Assembly: GCA_965249045.1 (NCBI GenBank)
Contig: OZ252213.1
Span: 1,240,001-1,304,000, forward strand
Source: Nemesobacter sp965249045
GTDB lineage: Bacteria > Desulfobacterota_D > UBA1144 > Nemesobacterales > Nemesobacteraceae
Length of the DNA stretch: 64,000 nt
Direction: 5' to 3'
In this document: positions 17,789 through 27,163 of the stretch, piece after piece
How positions within the stretch are numbered: position 1 is the first letter of the stretch
Layout of the letters: each line of letters begins with the position of its first letter
Position numbers and translations under genes: made by a program
The notes under the pieces: generated by a model
What the model saw: the letters and a program-made list of their open reading frames with translations, nothing else
Databases searched by the model: none
What the model was told of the DNA's origin: nothing

Positions 17789-17992
17789 ATGGCATTACCT
17801 AAGAGAAAGACTTCCAAGTCGAAATCGAGGAAAAGAAGAACCCATTATTCCGCCACGTTGCCGGGAGCTTCCTTTTGTCCCGAATGCAATGAGACGAAGC
17901 CCCCTCACAGGGCGTGTCCCAGCTGCGGTTATTACAAGGGAAGGAATTTCTTCAAACAATCGCCCGAGACGGAAACCGTTGCGGAAGATTAA
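17789..17992 (+). CDS. rpmF: 50S ribosomal protein L32
   Basis: A 67-residue L32 with the standard basic start MALPKRKTSKSKSRKRRTH and the zinc-ribbon cysteines in CPECNE and CPSCGYYKGR. A Shine-Dalgarno-like AGGAG lies about 7 bases before the ATG. It is sandwiched between yceD and fabD. In many bacteria plsX and fabH come next; here fabD follows after 15 bp. Confidence 0.97.
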   Translation: MALPKRKTSKSKSRKRRTHYSATLPGASFCPECNETKPPHRACPSCGYYKGRNFFKQSPETETVAED

Positions 17993-18007
17993 GAACATAT
18001 TGAATCC

Positions 18008-18943
18008 ATGATAGCTTTTCTTTTTCCAGGGCAGGGTTCGCAGTATATCGGCATGGGCGCTGATTTCTGCGCCGAGTTTGCGGTTGCGAGCCAGACTTTT
18101 GAGGAAGCAAGCGACGCCCTTGGAATCGACGTGGCGAAGCTTTGCTTTGAAGGCGAGGCGGCGACTCTGGCCCTTACGGCAAACGCGCAGCCGGCGATAC
18201 TTACCACAAGCGTGGCCGCGTTGAGAGTTGTGCTTGAGGAGACGGAAATAAGACCCGATCTGCTTGCGGGACACAGCCTCGGGGAATTTACGGCCCTTGT
18301 CGCTTCCGGGTGCGTTCCGTTTAGTGACGCGGTGCGCATTGTAAGGAAAAGAGGGGAGTTCATGCAGGAAGCGGTTCCCCCGGGGGTCGGGAAAATGGCT
18401 GCCGTGCTGGGTCTGACATCGCAGGAAGTAAGCGAGCTTTGCGCCGAGGTTGCCGGAGAAAAAGCGGTTGTTTCCCCCGCGAATTTCAACTCGCCCACAC
18501 AGACCGTTATCTCGGGAGAAGCTCGGGCTGTCGAGGCTGCCTCACTGCTTGCGAAGGAAAAAGGGGCGAGACGGGTCGTTGAGCTTGAAGTGAGCGCTCC
18601 TTTTCACTGCTCCCTGATGGAGCCCGCAGCTGTGCGGCTTCGCGGCGTTATAGCAAAAGTAGATCTTAGCCCCATGAAATATCCCGTGGTCACCAATACC
18701 GAGGCGAAGACCAATTCTGACCCTGCGAGGGTAGAAGACATTCTGGTGGAGCAGGTGGTAAGCCCGGTGAGATGGGCTGAGTCTCTTGAATTTCTTAAGG
18801 ACTCCGGGGTTTCGGAATTTTTTGAAATCGGTCCTTCAAAAGTCTTAAGCGGTCTTGTTAAGAGAACACTCAGGGACGTGAGTTGCGCGAGTATTGAAAA
18901 ACCGGAGGAGTTACATCATATTAAAGCAGATGGAATTAAGTAA
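18008..18943 (+). CDS. fabD: Malonyl-CoA:ACP acyltransferase
   Basis: It transfers malonyl from CoA to acyl carrier protein for type II fatty-acid synthesis. The 311-residue protein starts MIAFLFPGQGSQYIGMG. It carries the nucleophile motif AGHSLGEFTALVASG (Ser near residue 91) and the catalytic His in SAPFHCSLM near 200, plus the late EIGPSKVLSGL motif. Its end overlaps the fabG start by 14 bp, so the two are translationally coupled. Confidence 0.95.
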   Translation: MIAFLFPGQGSQYIGMGADFCAEFAVASQTFEEASDALGIDVAKLCFEGEAATLALTANAQPAILTTSVAALRVVLEETEIRPDLLAGHSLGEFTALVASGCVPFSDAVRIVRKRGEFMQEAVPPGVGKMAAVLGLTSQEVSELCAEVAGEKAVVSPANFNSPTQTVISGEARAVEAASLLAKEKGARRVVELEVSAPFHCSLMEPAAVRLRGVIAKVDLSPMKYPVVTNTEAKTNSDPARVEDILVEQVVSPVRWAESLEFLKDSGVSEFFEIGPSKVLSGLVKRTLRDVSCASIEKPEELHHIKADGIK

Positions 18944-19673
18944 ACAGATTGCCCTTGTCACGGGCGGGTCGCGAGGAATAGGAAGAGACATCGCCAAGGA
19001 GTTTGCTCTACGGGGAGCGTACGTGCTGATCAACTACATCAGCAACAGACAGGCGGCCGAGGAAACTCTAAAGGAGATAGAACAGGCTGGGGGCAGCGCC
19101 AGAGCGGTCGGCTTTGACGTTTCCGATTTTGCCGGGGTTCAGCGAAGCGTCGGGGAACTCTCGGATGAATTTGACGGAATACAGATACTTGTTAACAATG
19201 CAGGGATAAGGAATGACGGACTTTTGGTAAGAATGGGGGAGAATGACTGGGACCGTGTCCTGGATATAAACCTCAAGGGAGCATTTAACTGTACCAAGGC
19301 GGTTTCCAGGGGGATGTTCAAGAACCGTTACGGAAGAATAATAAATATTACCTCGACTGCCGGGGAGGTTGGAAACCCCGGGCAGGCAAATTACTCCGCT
19401 TCAAAAGCCGGGATAATAGGTCTTACGAAAGCAACGGCCAAGGAATTCAGTTCAAGAGGGATAACGGTAAACGCGGTAAGTCCCGGTTTTGTTGAAACGG
19501 AGATTATTGCGGATCTTAACGAGGACATGAGAAAAAAATATCTGGAAGCTATACCTCTCGGGAGGTTCGGCCGCGTCGAGGACATTTCAAGTGCCGTGTG
19601 TTTTTTAGTTTCCAAGAGTGCGTCGTACATAACCGGGGAGGTTATAAAGGTTAACGGCGGAATTTACATGTAA
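18930..19673 (+). CDS. fabG: 3-oxoacyl-ACP reductase
   Basis: NADPH-dependent reduction of 3-ketoacyl-ACP in the fatty-acid elongation cycle. It is a short-chain dehydrogenase of 247 residues: nucleotide-binding VTGGSRGIGRDIA, NNAGI, the catalytic Ser in ITSTAGEVG, and YSASKAG with the Tyr/Lys pair. The C-terminus ITGEVIKVNGGIYM is typical. The ATG at 18930 is chosen because homologues begin a few residues before the VTGG motif. A strong GGAGGAG lies about 20 bp upstream, which is longer than ideal, so an in-frame non-ATG start slightly upstream is possible. Confidence 0.95.
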   Translation: MELSKQIALVTGGSRGIGRDIAKEFALRGAYVLINYISNRQAAEETLKEIEQAGGSARAVGFDVSDFAGVQRSVGELSDEFDGIQILVNNAGIRNDGLLVRMGENDWDRVLDINLKGAFNCTKAVSRGMFKNRYGRIINITSTAGEVGNPGQANYSASKAGIIGLTKATAKEFSSRGITVNAVSPGFVETEIIADLNEDMRKKYLEAIPLGRFGRVEDISSAVCFLVSKSASYITGEVIKVNGGIYM

Positions 19674-19688
19674 AATATAGAGGAGGTT

Positions 19689-19964
19689 ATGACTCATATG
19701 TCAAAGGATAACACGGAAATTTTAGCTAAAGTAAAGGAAATGGTCGCGAGCCATCTCGGCAAATCTGAGGACGAAATAACGCCCGATTCTTCCTTTATAG
19801 AAGATCTGGGAGCCGACTCGCTCGACCTTGTGGAGCTTATAATGTCCATGGAGGATGAGTTCGAGCTTGAGATCTCGGATGAAGACGCGGAGAACATAAT
19901 AACCGTTCAGGATGCGGTTAATTTTATCCAGAAATCGGTTGAAGCCACTTCGAAGGATAACTAA
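19689..19964 (+). CDS. acpP: Acyl carrier protein
   Basis: An acidic 91-residue carrier (88 if the ATG at 19698 is used). The phosphopantetheine Ser lies in EDLGADSLDLVELIM. It is preceded by a strong GAGGAGG ribosome-binding site. It holds growing acyl chains for FabD, FabG and FabF, all encoded beside it. The start is ambiguous: 19689 gives a short 4-base spacing, 19698 a long one. Confidence 0.96.
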   Translation: MTHMSKDNTEILAKVKEMVASHLGKSEDEITPDSSFIEDLGADSLDLVELIMSMEDEFELEISDEDAENIITVQDAVNFIQKSVEATSKDN

Positions 19965-19971
19965 AGGGGAA

Positions 19972-21204
19972 ATGGCAAGAAGGGTAGTCATTACAGGTAT
20001 AGGGCTCATAACGCCCATTGGGGTGGGAAACGAAGCCACATGGTCTTCTGTCTGCGAAGGAGTCCCGGGGGTGGGAAGGATCTCGATCTTTGACCCCTCG
20101 GATCTTAAAACCCAGATTGCGGGAGAGGTGAAGGATTTTGATCCTACTCTGTACATGGAACCGAAGGACGCGAAGAGAAATGACAGGTTCATTCAGCTGT
20201 CCATTGCGGCCACCATGCTCGCGCTTCGCGACGCAGGGCTTGAGATTACAGATGACATCTCCGAGCGCACGGGGACTTTTATCGGATCGGGCATCGGCGG
20301 GATGAAAACTTTCTACGATACCGTTTTGACCATGGAGAACAGGGGCCCCTCACGTGTCTCTCCCTTTTTTATACCGAACATAGTGACCAATATGGCCTCG
20401 GGATATGTGTCGATAAAGTTCAACGCCAAGGGTCCGAGCTGTTCTTCCACGACCGCGTGTTCCGCAAGCGGTCACTCGCTTGCGCTGTCCGCCAAGATTA
20501 TAAAGGACGGTAAGGCGGACGTCATGATAGCCGGTGGATCAGAGGCGCCGCTTATCCCCCTCACCTTTGCGGCTTTTAACGCCATGAAGGCACTTTCGAC
20601 CAGAAACGACGAGCCCGAGACCGCGTCAAGACCGTTTGAGGCGCAGCGTGACGGGTTCATTCTTTCCGAAGGGGCCGGTATGCTGATTCTTGAGGAACTT
20701 GAGTTTGCGAAAAAAAGAGGTGCCAACATATACGCCGAAGTGCTCGGGTCGGGAATGAGCGCTGATGCCTTTCACATCACGGCGCCTTCGCTTGAGGGAC
20801 CGATCAGCTGCATGAATGCCGCTTTGGAGGATTCAGGCCTTAATCCCGGAGATGTTGATTACATAAACGCCCATGGAACCTCCACCCGCCTTAATGATGT
20901 TAACGAAACCAAAGCGATTAAGAATGTGTTCGGCGAAGATGCTCGGCGAATTCCGGTGAGTTCCACCAAATCCATGACTGGTCACATGCTCGGCGCTGCG
21001 GGTGCGGTAGAGGCGGCTATTTGCGTGCTCGCGCTTGAGAACGGCGTTTTGCCGCCGACGATAAACCTTTTCGAAAACGATCCGGAGTGCGACTTGGATT
21101 ACATTCCCCACACCGCGAGGGAAAGCAAAATAAAAGTGGCGCTTAGCAATTCCTACGGTTTCGGGGGAACGAACGTAAGCGTTGCGCTTCGTAAGTTCAG
21201 TTGA
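19972..21204 (+). CDS. fabF: 3-oxoacyl-ACP synthase II
   Basis: The elongating condensing enzyme KASII, 410 residues. It begins MARRVVITGIGLITPIG. The Cys nucleophile is in TTACSASGHSLA, and the two catalytic histidines are in NAHGTSTRLND and TGHMLGAAGAVE. The ATG at 19972 has an AAGGGGA ribosome-binding site and lies 8 bp after the acpP stop, so it is preferred to an upstream in-frame start inside acpP. Last gene of the fatty-acid block. Confidence 0.96.
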   Translation: MARRVVITGIGLITPIGVGNEATWSSVCEGVPGVGRISIFDPSDLKTQIAGEVKDFDPTLYMEPKDAKRNDRFIQLSIAATMLALRDAGLEITDDISERTGTFIGSGIGGMKTFYDTVLTMENRGPSRVSPFFIPNIVTNMASGYVSIKFNAKGPSCSSTTACSASGHSLALSAKIIKDGKADVMIAGGSEAPLIPLTFAAFNAMKALSTRNDEPETASRPFEAQRDGFILSEGAGMLILEELEFAKKRGANIYAEVLGSGMSADAFHITAPSLEGPISCMNAALEDSGLNPGDVDYINAHGTSTRLNDVNETKAIKNVFGEDARRIPVSSTKSMTGHMLGAAGAVEAAICVLALENGVLPPTINLFENDPECDLDYIPHTARESKIKVALSNSYGFGGTNVSVALRKFS

Positions 21205-21351
21205 TGTCCCGGGGCTCGGGGAAATCCACCACGGTCTCCCAAATCGCTTCGTGTAAACAGATAGCATCAGGAACAGTTTTATTTTTTCGTTCTTTTTGGT
21301 ACAATACCCCGCTGATTCCACAAATGTGAAACTGCGCAAAAGAGGTGCCAT

Positions 21352-24018
21352 ATGGGTTTGACTAACAATCTCGATACTCTTTCCGACCTTTCGGTCGGGG
21401 ACAAAACCTACAGGATATACTCCCTCGCGAAGCTTGAGAAGCGCTACGGCGCATCGATTTCGAAACTTCCCTTCTCAATAAGAATACTGCTTGAAAACAT
21501 GCTCAGGAACCTTGACGGAAAAACCGTTACGGAACAGCACGTGGAATCCCTTGTGAACTGGGATTCCTCAAATGCCGAGGCCAAAGAAATTCCCTACAAC
21601 CCCGCAAGAGTGATACTTCAGGATTTCACCGGGGTTCCCTGCGTGGTTGACCTTGCGGCGATGAGGTCGGTTGTCCAGAAAAAAGGGGGAGACCCCTCGC
21701 TTGTAAATCCCATAGTGCCGGTGGATCTCGTTATAGATCACTCCGTTCAGGTCGATTATTTCGCAAGCGGCGACGCTTTTGGCAAAAACGTGGAAATTGA
21801 GTACGAGAGAAACAAAGAGAGATACAGCTTTTTAAAATGGGCCCAGGGGTCTTTTGACAATTTCAGGGTAGTGCCGCCGGGAACCGGAATAGTGCACCAG
21901 GTGAATCTTGAGTGCCTTGCAAGCGTAGTTGTCTCCAAGCAGGCCGACTCGGAGCTGGTGGCGTATCCCGACACCCTGGTGGGAACTGATTCCCACACGA
22001 CCATGATAAACGGTCTTAGCGTCATGGGCTGGGGAGTGGGTGGAATAGAGGCCGAGGCGTGCATGCTCGGGCAGCCGCTTTACATGCTGATACCCGATGT
22101 CATCGGATTCAGACTCGTCGGCGGCCTCTCCCGGGGGGTTACCGCCACCGACCTGGTTCTCAGGGTGACCGAGATGCTGAGGAAAAAAGGGGTGGTCGGC
22201 AAATTCGTCGAGTTTTTCGGATCCGGCGTGAGCAATCTTGCGCTCTCGGATCAGGCCACCATAGCCAACATGGCTCCCGAGTACGGTGCTACCATGGGAT
22301 TTTTCCCTGTAGATACGGAAACCCTCAGCTACCTGAGGACAACAGGCAGGGAAGACGCGGCAGCGCTTGTGGAAGCGTATACGAAGGAACAGAAGATGTT
22401 CAGAACTGACGACGCCGAGGACCCGGTCTATACCGATACGCTTGAACTTGACATATCGACTGTTGAACCATCTCTTGCCGGCCCGAGCCGCCCCCAGGAC
22501 AGAATATCGCTCGGGGACATGAAGAGTTCCTACAACGAGAGCCTCCGGGCCAGGGGGATCAGCGCAAACGGGGATTCCCCGCATGGGGCAAACGGAATTT
22601 CAAACGGCTCGGTCGTGATAGCCGCCATCACAAGCTGTACGAACACCTCGAACCCATCCGTAATGATAGGGGCGGGCCTTTTCGCCAAAAAAGCGGTTGA
22701 GCGCGGACTCACCGTCAAGCCTTACGTGAAAACGAGCCTCGCGCCGGGATCAAGGGTGGTGACTGATTATCTGAACGCCGCGGGACTTACGCCCTACCTT
22801 GAAGAACTGGGCTTCAACCTGGTCGGATACGGGTGCACGACATGCATAGGCAACAGCGGCCCGCTTCCAGAAGATGTGGACGCAGCGATAAGAGAAAACG
22901 ATCTTACCTGCGCGGCGGTCCTGAGCGGAAACAGAAATTTTGAGGGCAGGGTACACCCGCTTGTGAAGTTCTCTTATCTGGCGTCTCCTCCGCTTGTCGT
23001 GGCGTTTGCCCTGGCGGGTACGGTTGGAATTGACCTCTACAGCGAGCCTCTTGGGGTTGGCAGTGACGGGGACGAAGTGTTCCTCAAGGATATCTGGCCG
23101 ACGCAGCAGGAGATAATCGATACGGTAGCGGAATCGATCTCCCCTGAGATATTCAACAATCAGTACTCTGGGGTTTTTGAAGGGGATGAGACCTGGAAAT
23201 CGCTTGGGGCTCCGCAGGCGGATATTTACGAATGGGAGTCTGAGTCAACGTATATACAGGAACCTCCGTTTTTCGATGATTTCTCTCTAGAGCCCGAAGA
23301 CCCCAAGGACATAGAGAACGCAAATGTGCTCGCGCTTCTTGGAGACTCGATAACAACGGATCATATTTCCCCCGCGGGTTCCATTCCCAAGGACGGGCCT
23401 GCAGGCGGCTATCTTATCTCAAAGGGGGTTTCCCCAAGGAGTTTTAACAGCTTTGGCTCAAGGAGGGGAAACCACGAGGTTATGATCCGGGGGTCGTTTG
23501 CAAACATCAGGATAAGAAACAAGATGGTCGAAGGAAAAGAGGGGGGGTGGACGGTGCACGTTCCCACGGGTGAGGAGATGTCGATTTACGATGCGTCCTC
23601 GAAGTACATGAGCGAGGGAACGGACCTTGTCGTGATCGGGGGGAAGGAATACGGGACGGGAAGTTCCCGGGACTGGGCGGCCAAGGGAACCGCTCTTCTG
23701 GGTGCGAGCTGTGTTATAGCGGAGAGTTTTGAGCGGATTCACAGAAGCAACCTGGTGGGAATGGGAGTTCTGCCCCTTCAGTTCGAAGAAGGGCAAAGCG
23801 CGCAGTCTCTTGGCATTACGGGCTTTGAGACCTTCAGCGTGAGCGGGATTTCCGAGGATCTTTATCCGGGCAAGAAGATGACCGTAACCGTAACGGACCC
23901 AGATGGTGAGCAGAGGGAGTTTCACGCCACATGCAGGCTTGATACGCCGGTTGAGGTTAAATATTACCGTAACGGCGGAATACTGCAGACCGTCTTGCGT
24001 CAGATGATATCCCGGTAG
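21352..24018 (+). CDS. acnA: Aconitate hydratase A
   Basis: Isomerises citrate to isocitrate in the TCA cycle using a [4Fe-4S] cluster. The 888-residue length and sequence fit the AcnA / IRP1 class. Cluster ligands are in ITSCTNTSNPS (about residue 427) and GYGCTTCIGNSGPL (about 495). The swivel domain carries GDSITTDHISPAG and EYGTGSSRDWAAKG. A -10-like TACAAT at 21300-21305 is visible upstream. First gene of a long TCA-cycle cluster on this strand. Confidence 0.96.
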   Translation: MGLTNNLDTLSDLSVGDKTYRIYSLAKLEKRYGASISKLPFSIRILLENMLRNLDGKTVTEQHVESLVNWDSSNAEAKEIPYNPARVILQDFTGVPCVVDLAAMRSVVQKKGGDPSLVNPIVPVDLVIDHSVQVDYFASGDAFGKNVEIEYERNKERYSFLKWAQGSFDNFRVVPPGTGIVHQVNLECLASVVVSKQADSELVAYPDTLVGTDSHTTMINGLSVMGWGVGGIEAEACMLGQPLYMLIPDVIGFRLVGGLSRGVTATDLVLRVTEMLRKKGVVGKFVEFFGSGVSNLALSDQATIANMAPEYGATMGFFPVDTETLSYLRTTGREDAAALVEAYTKEQKMFRTDDAEDPVYTDTLELDISTVEPSLAGPSRPQDRISLGDMKSSYNESLRARGISANGDSPHGANGISNGSVVIAAITSCTNTSNPSVMIGAGLFAKKAVERGLTVKPYVKTSLAPGSRVVTDYLNAAGLTPYLEELGFNLVGYGCTTCIGNSGPLPEDVDAAIRENDLTCAAVLSGNRNFEGRVHPLVKFSYLASPPLVVAFALAGTVGIDLYSEPLGVGSDGDEVFLKDIWPTQQEIIDTVAESISPEIFNNQYSGVFEGDETWKSLGAPQADIYEWESESTYIQEPPFFDDFSLEPEDPKDIENANVLALLGDSITTDHISPAGSIPKDGPAGGYLISKGVSPRSFNSFGSRRGNHEVMIRGSFANIRIRNKMVEGKEGGWTVHVPTGEEMSIYDASSKYMSEGTDLVVIGGKEYGTGSSRDWAAKGTALLGASCVIAESFERIHRSNLVGMGVLPLQFEEGQSAQSLGITGFETFSVSGISEDLYPGKKMTVTVTDPDGEQREFHATCRLDTPVEVKYYRNGGILQTVLRQMISR

Positions 24019-24105
24019 GTAGGCACATCAATTTGAAATGGGTGGGTTTTTCTATTATATTTTGAAATCCAAAATTTTGCTTTATCTCAAAAGGAGAAGT
24101 GTTCA

Positions 24106-25350
24106 ATGTCAGTTCCAAGCGGAGAAAAAATACAGATTGACGAGGGAAACAGAAAACTCGTAATTCCCGACAACCCGATAATTCCTTTCATAGAAGGCGA
24201 TGGGATAGGTCCCGACATCTGGCACGCGTCCCGGATAGTGTTTGACGCCGCGATCGAGAAGGCTTACGAGGGAAAGAAGAAGATATCCTGGCTTGAGGTG
24301 CTGGCCGGCGAGAAGGCGCATGAAAGGACCGGTGAATGGCTTCCCGAGGAAACCATCGACACGATAAGGGAGTACGTGGTTGCCATCAAGGGTCCCCTTA
24401 CCACTCCCGTGGGAGGGGGGATAAGGAGCCTTAACGTTTCCCTGAGGCAGATACTTGATCTCTACGCCTGCGTAAGGCCCGTCAAATGGATCAAGGGAAC
24501 CCCCAATCCTCTTCTGGTTCCCGGCAAACTTGACGTCGTGATATTCAGGGAAAACACAGAAGACGTATACGCGGGAATCGAGTGGGAGAGCGGTACCAAG
24601 GAAGCGGCCGATATAAGAGAGTATCTCATCGAAAACTACGGGGTGAATATCCGCGATCTAAGCGGGATAGGAATAAAGCCCATAAGTCCTTTCGGAACCA
24701 AGAGGCTCGTGCGAAAGGCGATTGAATACGCAATGGAGTATAAAAGGAGGAGCGTCACCCTCGTTCACAAGGGCAATATAATGAAGTTCACCGAGGGGGC
24801 CTTCCGCGAATGGGGCTACGAACTGGCAAAAGAGGAGTTCCCGGACGTCATCATAACTGAAGATGAACTCTGGGACGATTTCGGCGGCAAGCAGCCTGAA
24901 GGCAAAATCGTTATCAAGGACCGCATAGCCGACAGCATGTTCCAGCAGATTCTCACAAGACCGGGCGAATACGACGTGATGGCCATGCCTAATCTTAACG
25001 GCGACTACATGTCCGATGCCTGCGCTGCGCAGGTAGGGGGTCTCGGAGTTGCCCCGGGCGGCAACATAGGCGATTATCTGGCGGTCTTCGAAGCCACTCA
25101 CGGGACCGCTCCCAAGTACACCGGACAGGACAAGGTGAACCCGGGCTCGGTCATACTCTCGGGAGTCATGATGTTCCAGTACCTGGGGTGGCACGAGGCG
25201 GCGGAGCTTGTTTTCAGGGCGATGGAGGCGACTGTTCTGCAGAAAACGGTCACCTATGACCTTGAAAGACAGATGGAGGGGGCGACCCTTCTTAAGTGTT
25301 CTGAGTACGGAAAGGCCATCGTGATGAACATGGACAGGGTAATGGGCTAG
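24106..25350 (+). CDS. icd: Isocitrate dehydrogenase (NADP-type)
   Basis: Oxidative decarboxylation of isocitrate to 2-oxoglutarate. The 414-residue protein matches the E. coli-type homodimeric enzyme. FIEGDGIGPDIW opens the fold, the substrate loop is GIRSLNVSLRQILDLYACVRP, and RENTEDVYAGIEW and the NADP-region FEATHGTAPKYTGQD follow. A clear AAAAGGAG ribosome-binding site lies upstream. It is followed after 38 bp by mdh. Confidence 0.95.
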   Translation: MSVPSGEKIQIDEGNRKLVIPDNPIIPFIEGDGIGPDIWHASRIVFDAAIEKAYEGKKKISWLEVLAGEKAHERTGEWLPEETIDTIREYVVAIKGPLTTPVGGGIRSLNVSLRQILDLYACVRPVKWIKGTPNPLLVPGKLDVVIFRENTEDVYAGIEWESGTKEAADIREYLIENYGVNIRDLSGIGIKPISPFGTKRLVRKAIEYAMEYKRRSVTLVHKGNIMKFTEGAFREWGYELAKEEFPDVIITEDELWDDFGGKQPEGKIVIKDRIADSMFQQILTRPGEYDVMAMPNLNGDYMSDACAAQVGGLGVAPGGNIGDYLAVFEATHGTAPKYTGQDKVNPGSVILSGVMMFQYLGWHEAAELVFRAMEATVLQKTVTYDLERQMEGATLLKCSEYGKAIVMNMDRVMG

Positions 25351-25388
25351 GGGCGGCGCGGCACAAACTTTTTAAAAGGAGCAGATTC

Positions 25389-26336
25389 TTGGAAAAACGC
25401 AGACCGAAGATTTCTGTGATAGGTGCGGGAAACGTCGGGGCGTCGGCGGCGTTTCGTATCGCGCAGCTTGAGCTTGCCGACATGGCTTTGATTGACATAG
25501 TGGAGGGAGTTCCCCAGGGAAAGGCGCTCGACCTTGCCCAGATGTGTCCGATCTCCGGAAGCGACGTAAGTATCGTCGGTTCAACCAACTACGAAGACAC
25601 GGCGGATTCTGATGTGGTGATAATCACCTCGGGTATTCCAAGAAAGCCCGGGATGAGCCGTGACGACCTAATCTCGACAAACACCAAGGTGGTAAAGAGC
25701 GTCACGGAACAGGTGGTTTCTCATTCCCCGGAGGCGATACTCATACTGGTTACGAACCCGCTTGACGCCATGGTGTACGTGGCGCACAGGGTCAGCGGTC
25801 TTGCCGACCATAAAGTGATGGGAATGGCCGGGGTCCTCGATTCGGCGCGTTTCCGGGCGTTTATCTCGATGGAGCTTGGGGTCTCGGTTGAGAACATACA
25901 CGCTTCGGTTCTCGGCGGGCACGGAGACACGATGGTCCCGCTTCTGAGCCAGACCACAGTGGCGGGCGTTCCCATTGCGGAGCTCGTTCCCGCTGACGTG
26001 TTGGAAGCAATGGTCGACCGCACCCGAAACGGAGGAGCCGAGATAGTGAAGCTCCTTAAGACCGGAAGCGCTTTCTACGCTCCCGCGGTAGCGGCGGTGG
26101 AGATGGCCGAGGCAATCATAAAGGATAAGAAGAAGATACTGCCCTCCTGCGTGTACGCAGACGGGCATTACGGAATAGAAGATACCTTCGTGGGCCTTCC
26201 CGCAAGGCTTGGCACAGAAGGGGTTGAAGAGATAATAGGGTTTGATCTTTCCGACGAGGAGATGGAGGCTCTTCACGTCTCGGCGGGCAAGGTAAAGGAG
26301 CTTTGCGAAATAATTGACGGAATGGGAATATTGTGA
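25389..26336 (+). CDS. mdh: Malate dehydrogenase (LDH-like)
   Basis: Oxidises malate to oxaloacetate with NAD. The 315-residue protein is of the LDH-like MDH class: SVIGAGNVGASAAF for dinucleotide binding, TSGIPRKPGMSRDDL carrying the substrate-binding Arg, and the catalytic His in LGGHGDTMVPL. Start codon is TTG, supported by AAAAGGAGC seven bases upstream and by homologues starting a few residues before the Rossmann motif. Part of the acnA-icd-mdh-sdh-suc cluster. Confidence 0.94.
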   Translation: MEKRRPKISVIGAGNVGASAAFRIAQLELADMALIDIVEGVPQGKALDLAQMCPISGSDVSIVGSTNYEDTADSDVVIITSGIPRKPGMSRDDLISTNTKVVKSVTEQVVSHSPEAILILVTNPLDAMVYVAHRVSGLADHKVMGMAGVLDSARFRAFISMELGVSVENIHASVLGGHGDTMVPLLSQTTVAGVPIAELVPADVLEAMVDRTRNGGAEIVKLLKTGSAFYAPAVAAVEMAEAIIKDKKKILPSCVYADGHYGIEDTFVGLPARLGTEGVEEIIGFDLSDEEMEALHVSAGKVKELCEIIDGMGIL

Positions 26337-26428
26337 GGTTCCCGCTTCCATTCCGCCCCCCGGCGTTGTTACTGCTTTGGGACGGACGCTCCGGATATTT
26401 TTAAATATTTTTTGGAGGTTTCTGCAAC

Positions 26429-27163
26429 ATGGCTAACGGTACGGCTGACAGCGCGCTAACCATGAGAAAGGATGCGTGGTGGGTGGCTCCCCTGGTGACG
26501 GGGGTGGTGCTTGGGGCTTTCGGAATCTATTCCACCTGGAGGGTTCTTGCAAACGAATTTTACCGCACCGAGCCTTACCTCTCGCCTTTTTATTCTCCGC
26601 TCATACTTTCCGACTGGTGGCCGTTTTCCCCGGCCATACTTATTCTCTGGGCGCCGCTTGGATTTCGCGCGACCTGCTATTACTACAGAAAAGCATACTA
26701 CCGGGCATATTTCCTCTCGCCCCCGGGCTGCGGGGTCAAGCCGATCGGCAAAATGGGTTCTTACACGGGGGAATCGAGTTTCCCGTTCGTTCTGCAGAAC
26801 CTCCACAGGTTCTTTCTCTACGCGGCTACTTTCGTTCTGCTGTTTTTGTGGATTGACGCGTTTCAGGCCTTTTTCTTCCATGACGGGATCGGAGTCGGCC
26901 TCGGAACCATATTTCTTACCGCAAACGCGTTTCTGCTTAGTATGTATTCGTTTTCCTGCCACTCGTTTCGCCACCTGGTGGGGGGGAAACTTGACGTGTT
27001 CTCAAGATGTCCGACCCGCTTTCGCCTGTGGGGCGCCGCAAGCGTCCATAACGAAATACACATGACCTGGGCGTGGATAAGCCTTGTTTTCGTGGCCCTA
27101 ACCGACCTTTACGTGTTTTTGGTCGCAAACGGAACAATTACTGATCTGAGGTGGTTGATATAG
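26429..27163 (+). CDS. sdhC: Succinate dehydrogenase membrane anchor, single five-helix type
   Basis: A 244-residue integral membrane subunit with about five transmembrane helices. Histidines that could ligate heme lie in QNLHRFFLYA, YSFSCHSFRHLVGG and HNEIHMTWAW. This long single anchor resembles the actinobacterial Sdh1-type cytochrome b subunit more than the split SdhC/SdhD of proteobacteria. It anchors SdhAB and passes electrons to the quinone pool. It overlaps the sdhA GTG start by 13 bp. Identification is from topology, motifs and position beside sdhA. Confidence 0.8.
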   Translation: MANGTADSALTMRKDAWWVAPLVTGVVLGAFGIYSTWRVLANEFYRTEPYLSPFYSPLILSDWWPFSPAILILWAPLGFRATCYYYRKAYYRAYFLSPPGCGVKPIGKMGSYTGESSFPFVLQNLHRFFLYAATFVLLFLWIDAFQAFFFHDGIGVGLGTIFLTANAFLLSMYSFSCHSFRHLVGGKLDVFSRCPTRFRLWGAASVHNEIHMTWAWISLVFVALTDLYVFLVANGTITDLRWLI

